Assembly (NCBI GenBank): GCA_014634225.1
Contig: BLFN01000227.1
Coordinates: forward strand, 2,053,272 to 2,065,370
From: Acropora yongei
Taxonomy: Eukaryota > Cnidaria > Anthozoa > Scleractinia > Acroporidae
Direction of reading: 5' to 3'
Length of the DNA: 12,099 nucleotides
Below the pieces are notes generated by a model. The model did not search any database. It had not been told where the DNA came from and worked only from the letters and a program-made list of their open reading frames with translations. Below, one piece after another: positions 8,012 to 12,099 of this stretch; position 1 is the stretch's first letter; each line of letters starts with the position of its first letter. The position numbers and the translations under genes were made by a program.

Positions 8012-8190
8012 ATTCTAGTTGCTGTATGCCTAAAAGAAAAAATTATCCAAAAATGTATGTAATGGTATAGGTATGAAGTTCTGTTAATTCTAAGCATAAA
8101 CCATCTTCCCTTTTGTTAGCGTTTCTGTTGGAGCGGTGACTTTTTGTATTGGGGTTAATGCGTTTATCTATGTTTTTCACCACAAGCGGT

Positions 8191-9040
8191 ATTACAAGTG
8201 ACGAGGAGGTTGTTAGCGACCCTCTAGCGGCCTGCTTCTAACAAAATTCACGTCCAGACATCAGATCTTATCACTACTTATATGGCCATGTGGTATGAAA
8301 CTGTAAGGAACTAGTTTAAAAATGTCTTTGACCTAACGGAAGGCACCGAGCAAATGGACTTTGCAATTAAGGATATAAATACAAAGCTATTTTCAGAGCG
8401 GATGTCGAAACCTAGCGTTGGTGACGCGAATTTTATGAAATCTGTGTTGCAGTTCATGTTATGATACGCTCAACCGTCTTTCATTTCATTTTTAATGCAA
8501 AAATTTCACCTTAATAATTTGATTGTTGAATGAAATTGAAATTAGATTGCTGAATGAAATTGAAACGTTAACAAAACATAAGCGAGCACTATTCCGTTCA
8601 ATAAGTTGTCATTAGTTGAGCATCATTGATGAGTAGTTTTTCAGACACAAGAAGCTGATATCAGAAGGTTTAACGTTTTTTATCTGTTTGTCATGTTCAG
8701 CGTGCTTGTTCGAAAGCTTCACACACAGTTTTCCTGTCGCTTTCCCGAGTTATTTTTGGTTTCCTTGTAATGTCCAGTCGTTCAACGCTGAGATAAGGAA
8801 AAGCAATACAAAGCAAATACAAAACAAAGCAAAACACTTCCCTGTGAATTACAATTAGTGTGGTCACTGAAGCGATTCTCTTTAAGTGGCTGATTACGTG
8901 AGCCAGGCTGGCTGTTGAATTGGACAAAAAAGCACACTGAAGCGTTTTCGAGTGTTCCCATTTTTACACATTCAAATGTGAGCTATAAACAACGCTTTCT
9001 TCGGTAGGCAGTATTTCCTCGTAGCAGTAAGTAACTCATA
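8191..9040. other. Inter-block stretch, no further gene seen
   Basis: Apart from copy B' it contains a direct repeat at 8521-8566 (two 24-base units of GATTGYTGAATGAAATTGAA type). The minus-strand ORF at 8697-8927 has no recognisable domain or splice context and is not called. Confidence 0.4.
8385..8465 (+). CDS. Duplicated terminal-exon candidate, copy B'
   Basis: Only the acceptor and coding part of the A/B block recurs here. AGCTATTTTCAG (AG 8395-8396) is followed by a phase-1 frame reading RMSKPSVGDANFMKSVLQFM to TGA at 8462-8464. It offers an alternative last exon for the TSP1 donor at 7010, longer than the one at 7977. No canonical AATAAA is close behind. Confidence 0.35.
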
Positions 9041-9400
9041 TAATTGAAATCGAAACCTCACGTTTATGACACGCATTTTACAAAATTCTTGTTGCTGCAT
9101 GCTTATAAAGAACAATTTTCCAAAAATGCACACAACGATATAAGGCGCACGCCAACAAAAAGTTCTCTTTTAATGCTAAGCATTGACTGCGCTCTTACGT
9201 TATAAGCATTTGGGTTATCGTTTCTGTTAGAGCCGTTGTTTTTGATTTTGGGATCACCTTTCAAGCCCTCTCCTCTTGAGGAGTTTAGTTTATGACCGTT
9301 ATTTTCTCGCAGGCAATGTTTAAGGTGAGAAGAAGGGCGTTGGAGACGCCTACTAACATCAACCGAAATCGAGTCCAGACATATCTGAAACTGTAGTATA
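9040..9400. repeat. Duplicated block, copy C (right half)
   Basis: Aligns with 4355-4870: TCGAAACCTCACGTT, TTCTTGTTGCTG, TAAGCATTGACT, CATTTGGGTTA, AGAGCCGTT and GTGAGAAGAA all occur in the same order. The left part carrying the clear acceptor is missing or changed. A 135-codon minus-strand ORF (9510-9103) covers it but has no recognised features. Confidence 0.7.
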
Positions 9401-9475
9401 TGCGTTATGTTTGTTGTAATAGGCTGATTTCGCAAGAGAAAGGAACGTCCCCTCCGGCGTGCGCTGTTGAAATAC

Positions 9476-9485
9476 CCAAATATGG
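9476..9485. promoter_or_regulatory. CArG box with nearby TATA-like motif
   Basis: CCAAATATGG is a perfect CC(A/T)6GG serum response element. About 55 bases downstream lies CCTTTTATAC (TATA-like, near 9538-9547), and a GC-richer patch (CCCCTCCGGCGTGCGC) lies just upstream. Together they resemble a plus-strand promoter. The only gene found downstream is the D8C gene, whose ATG is nearly 900 bases away, so a 5' UTR intron would be needed. Inferred only. Confidence 0.3.
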
Positions 9486-9579
9486 TCAAATAAGAACCTC
9501 CCGTCATCATTTGAAGTTCCCGTCCTGTTGCTATAGCCTTTTATACATCAACTCGAAAAGTTGTTCACGGGAATCAATT

Positions 9580-9605
9580 ATCATCATCATCATCATCATC
9601 ATCAT
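9580..9605. repeat. (ATC)n microsatellite
   Basis: Eight uninterrupted ATC units and a partial one. The rest of 9486-9969 shows no convincing gene; the plus-strand ORFs at 9400-9621 and 9753-9974 are unsupported. Confidence 0.9.
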
Positions 9606-9969
9606 TTATTTGCCATTGTAAATTGAAAGAATTAAATTACAGCTGAAGGTAATGGCGAGGAGACCTCAAGAAACCACCAGGCTTATAAGAGAGGCCATTA
9701 TATCCATTATTTTTTTGTGAAAAGGCCATGACTTTTTATATCGCTTCATCGGTTGGTGGTTCTGATCGAAAGCGGAAATTTAAATGATATTAATATTTTT
9801 AAGGCCTTTCGATGCGCTGTGGGCTGCCACTGTGATCAAAGAGTTTATTTTCCGTTTCCTTCCAATTGTAAGCTAAGTGATTTACAAACATTCGCGTCAA
9901 ACCATTTTTTAAGTTCCTTAAGATGCACATCAGTGGCCAAAGTACGGAAGTATGACAAGACACACAAAT

Positions 9970-10140
9970 ATTAGCGCCTCCAAATTAAAGAGGTCATGCT
10001 ATTAATTAATCTGACCCCGTGTTAGCGGTAGGGAAATTTCCCAGGAAGGCGATTCATAGTTTCAGGAAGTCGTTAGACACGTCTCCGTCAAAAATATGAC
10101 GAGAGGCACACTTCTTGCTTAAGGTGCACAGGATTAAAAC
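9970..10140. repeat. Short duplicated block, copy 2 (partner 7160-7324)
   Basis: Shares the ordered segments TAGCGCCTCCA, CATGCTATT, ATTAATCT and AATTTCCCA with 7163-7230, and then GGATTA-ACAA near the end. It sits upstream of the D8C gene. The stretch from here to 10450 is AT-rich with no gene seen. Confidence 0.6.
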
Positions 10141-10450
10141 AAGGCAGGTTCCGTTGTATCCATTTTGAATTTATTCTAGTCACCGTTGAAGAAGTACATA
10201 TCCTGTCATTATAAGCTATTAACTATATTTAATCTATTTATAGCTAGTTTTAGAGCGTTAATGTTTTTAGTACCACAGTATCCTAGGTGATTTATCCTTT
10301 CAGCCCGATTTCAAACGATTCTGATTGGTTGTTCAACATTCTCGTTGTTTCTTCTCAATGAAAGCTGAGTTAAAAATAGTTGGCTTTTTTCATCATTTAC
10401 ATAAAATTGTTATACCGAGTCTCGCAACTACCTGTATTTGAGGAAGAAAT

Positions 10451-10904
10451 ATGCGTAGGAAGGAATTTAGCTTTCCCAAATGGGTTCTTTTCCTTGTCTT
10501 TCTAAATTTAAAATGTATTTGCCAGACGCAAAATTGCAATGACTGTTGTAACATAAACACGCCAATAAATGAAACTCGGCGTAGCATAAACAGCATCTGG
10601 GAGCCAGGACAAATTCCACTGTGCGATCGACTTCTTCCTTTCGGCTGGTATCGTTTCACTAGTTTTGGTGGCTCTAAAATGCCTGAAACTTCAGTACAAG
10701 ATTATCGTTGTGGAACACACGATCCGATTTGGTTGAGAGATCCACATCCTACTATAAGTGAAGGAAACATGGAGCGCACAGCCTGCATCAGTAGTTTCGG
10801 CAAAACATGCCGATACTCTATCACCATCAACGTCACAAACTGTGGAAATTACTATGTTTACTATCTTAGACCCCTTTATTTCTGTGCAACTGCCTATTGC
10901 GCTG
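10451..10904 (+). CDS. Secreted D8C-domain protein, first exon
   Basis: The exon encodes 151 residues plus one base, ending at G/GTAAGG (donor at 10905), phase 1. ATG 10451 follows an in-frame TGA at 10439 and opens a signal peptide: basic RRKEFSFPK, then hydrophobic WVLFLVFLNL, with likely cleavage near residue 25. The rest is a D8C domain (uromodulin, GP2 and OIT3 type). Diagnostic pieces are INSIWEPG, CDRLLPFGWYRF (58-69), CGTHDPIWLRDPHPTISEG (87-105), and cysteines at 33, 58, 87, 112, 120, 131, 145 and 150. Potential N-glycosylation sites are NET (40) and NVT (127). In vertebrates D8C proteins are secreted or GPI-anchored glycoproteins; here the partner is unknown. An alternative is that this is an internal exon: AG at 10441-10442 would allow phase-1 entry, but the signal peptide makes a new gene start more likely. 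Confidence 0.85.
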
Positions 10905-11024
10905 GTAAGGAAACTAATGTGCTATAAGGTTGCGTATGACAATAAAATATGAAAAGAAAGTGTTCTTAAATCTATGGTCTACCAACTATATTTACAACAG
11001 GCTAATAAGACGTCAATTTTTCAG

Positions 11025-11078
11025 GTTATCGTGTGCCATGTCCTTACGGTCAAGAAGGAGAACCTCCAAATTGCTATG
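11025..11078 (+). CDS. D8C-domain protein, second exon
   Basis: AATTTTTCAG (AG 11023-11024) and TATG/GTAAGC bound a 54-base exon with phase-1 borders on both sides. It encodes YRVPCPYGQEGEPPNCY between split Gly codons and joins in frame after a 120-base intron to give ...YCAGYRVPC... This Pro/Gly-rich segment with two cysteines is the kind of linker often found right after a D8C domain in cnidarian proteins (from memory). Further exons must lie beyond the window or were not recognised. Confidence 0.8.
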
Positions 11079-12064
11079 GTAAGCTTGAGCAGATGGTCCA
11101 TAATTGTGATGCTCTGTTGGTGTCAATATGTAAACAAATATGATTGAGTCGTAAAAACGACTCCATCACACCAGAGCTTAAACAGCTTCACTGCCTACGC
11201 AATGAGCAGAGAAAAGTTTAAAATTACAAGACGTTTCTCCAAACGTGTCAGACTACTTTGCATTTCCTTGAGTGCTATACTCCTGTTCGGGCGCTTCTGA
11301 TAATATTCTTTTAAATGTTTGTATGTACAATCTTTCAGTCTCTTTGTTATATTGATTGATTGATTGATTGATTGCCGATTGGATTCAGAACTTTACCTTC
11401 AGGATATTAAAGCAATTGATTGGAATGCTATCTACTATGAAAGTACTACTTAATGACTTAATGAAAGTGCAGCTAAGACCATAAATATTCTTTAGCTTAT
11501 TGTTAATAAACGTGCACCAGCGAAACAATTATCTTGAAGTAACCAGATGCAATTTAGTAAGCCTTGGATACGATAATACCATTAAATCCAAAAATTAAAA
11601 AAAAACCATAGAACGTACTTCCTTTCAAATAACGCAGTCAGGATAGCGCAATATAAAAAATACGCAAACAAACTTAAGCAATTACTTTAAATTAAACGGA
11701 AAACAAAGGGACAGAGTTCACCTTCAAGAATTACAATGAATGACAAAGCTTTTACCAATAAATTAGACATTGCAGAACAATTTAACAAGTCTCCAGATTA
11801 AAGTTCTTTTCATGTCTCCTGTTGATGCAACGCAAGTTTGTAGGCTTTTCCAAAAGTTAAATGAAAATGTACTTAACGAGATATTTCAAATAAATTAATT
11901 GAAATTGCTTCTGAGCCATTATTACCCTTTACTACCCTTTACATAGATATTAAAAAAAAAAAAATCTATTGCAATTGGTATAGTATCTGATGTGTTAAAA
12001 ATATCAAGTTACACCAACAAGTGGTTACTGATAGAGCAGTTTTCAAATAGCTATCTTTAAAAGT
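11079..12064. other. AT-rich tail, intron or intergenic
   Basis: No coding-like frame seen. It contains six perfect ATTG units (11351-11374), a doubled ACCCTTTACT segment near 11925-11942 and a long A-run near 11952-11963. It is probably intron of the D8C gene, whose last visible donor is at 11079. Confidence 0.45.
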
Positions 12065-12099
12065 GGGAATGGGGAATGGGAATGGGGAATGGGGAATGG
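12065..12099. repeat. GGGAATG-type minisatellite
   Basis: Units of GGGAATG and GGGGAATG alternate to the window edge and probably continue beyond it. The strand is purine-only apart from one T per unit, and G-rich. No function is inferred. Confidence 0.85.

Larger units (their letters stand above)
7325..8190. repeat. Duplicated block, copy B
   Basis: Homologous to copy A (3780-4660) in the same orientation and order, but interrupted by the MITE at 7445-7551. Similarity fades after CACCACAAGCGGTATT near 8193. The 72-codon ORF at 7730-7948 shares the peptide KIENLSS with the ORF in copy A, then a one-base indel shifts the frame, so these ORFs are not constrained as proteins. Confidence 0.75.

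Noticed and set aside
9103..9510. 135-codon minus-strand ORF
   Set aside because: No domain, signal peptide or splice context. It spans the edge of duplicated block C and unique sequence, and the corresponding DNA in block A was not seen to keep the frame.
10905..10927. Reading the D8C protein on to the stop after GKETNVL
   Set aside because: A consensus donor at 10905 and a matching acceptor at 11024 remove this stretch as an intron.
10393..10952. ORFs at 10393-10659 (minus) and 10758-10952 (plus)
   Set aside because: Shadows of the D8C exon in other frames.
11351..11374. ATTG array as a CRISPR-like or regulatory array
   Set aside because: A simple tetranucleotide microsatellite without spacers.

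Overview
The window looks like nuclear DNA from a multicellular animal, most likely a cnidarian and perhaps a stony coral. It is AT-rich and intron-rich, and the few convincing coding segments are short exons bounded by GT/AG splice signals. The recognisable pieces are a BEL/Pao-type retrotransposon Gag, thrombospondin type-1 (TSP1) repeats, a D8C domain (the eight-cysteine module of uromodulin, GP2 and OIT3) and a foldback MITE. The combination of TSP1 and D8C secreted proteins is common in cnidarians; this assignment is inference, and no species can be named. I saw no bacterial-type operons, tRNA, rRNA or CRISPR array.

Layout. 1-1005 (minus): an uninterrupted BEL/Pao-like Gag reading frame with two zinc knuckles, entering from the left edge. 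1033-1316 (plus): a probable last exon of a single-pass membrane protein, with poly(A) signals further on. 2290-3360: a possible NRF1-type promoter element and several candidate exons, including a strongly hydrophobic anchor in a frame that conflicts with the exon following it. 3780-4870, 7325-8190, 8385-8465 and 9040-9400: diverged copies of one duplicated block, each of the first three carrying an AG acceptor followed by a short phase-1 reading frame. 5345-6681: three units of about 450 bp, each containing the signal-peptide and first TSP1 part of an exon; two are broken and the third is the intact gene. 6496-7009: the intact first exon, a signal peptide plus two TSP1 repeats. 7445-7551: a MITE inside the second block copy. 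10451-11078: first two exons of a secreted D8C-domain protein. 11079-12099: no gene seen; it ends in a GGGAATG-type minisatellite.

The window appears to be part of a locus of secreted, cysteine-rich extracellular proteins that has grown and decayed by tandem duplication. Almost all convincing exon borders here are phase 1, which allows modules to be shuffled without breaking the frame. The retrotransposon fragment and MITE are later additions. None of the splice calls has transcript support.
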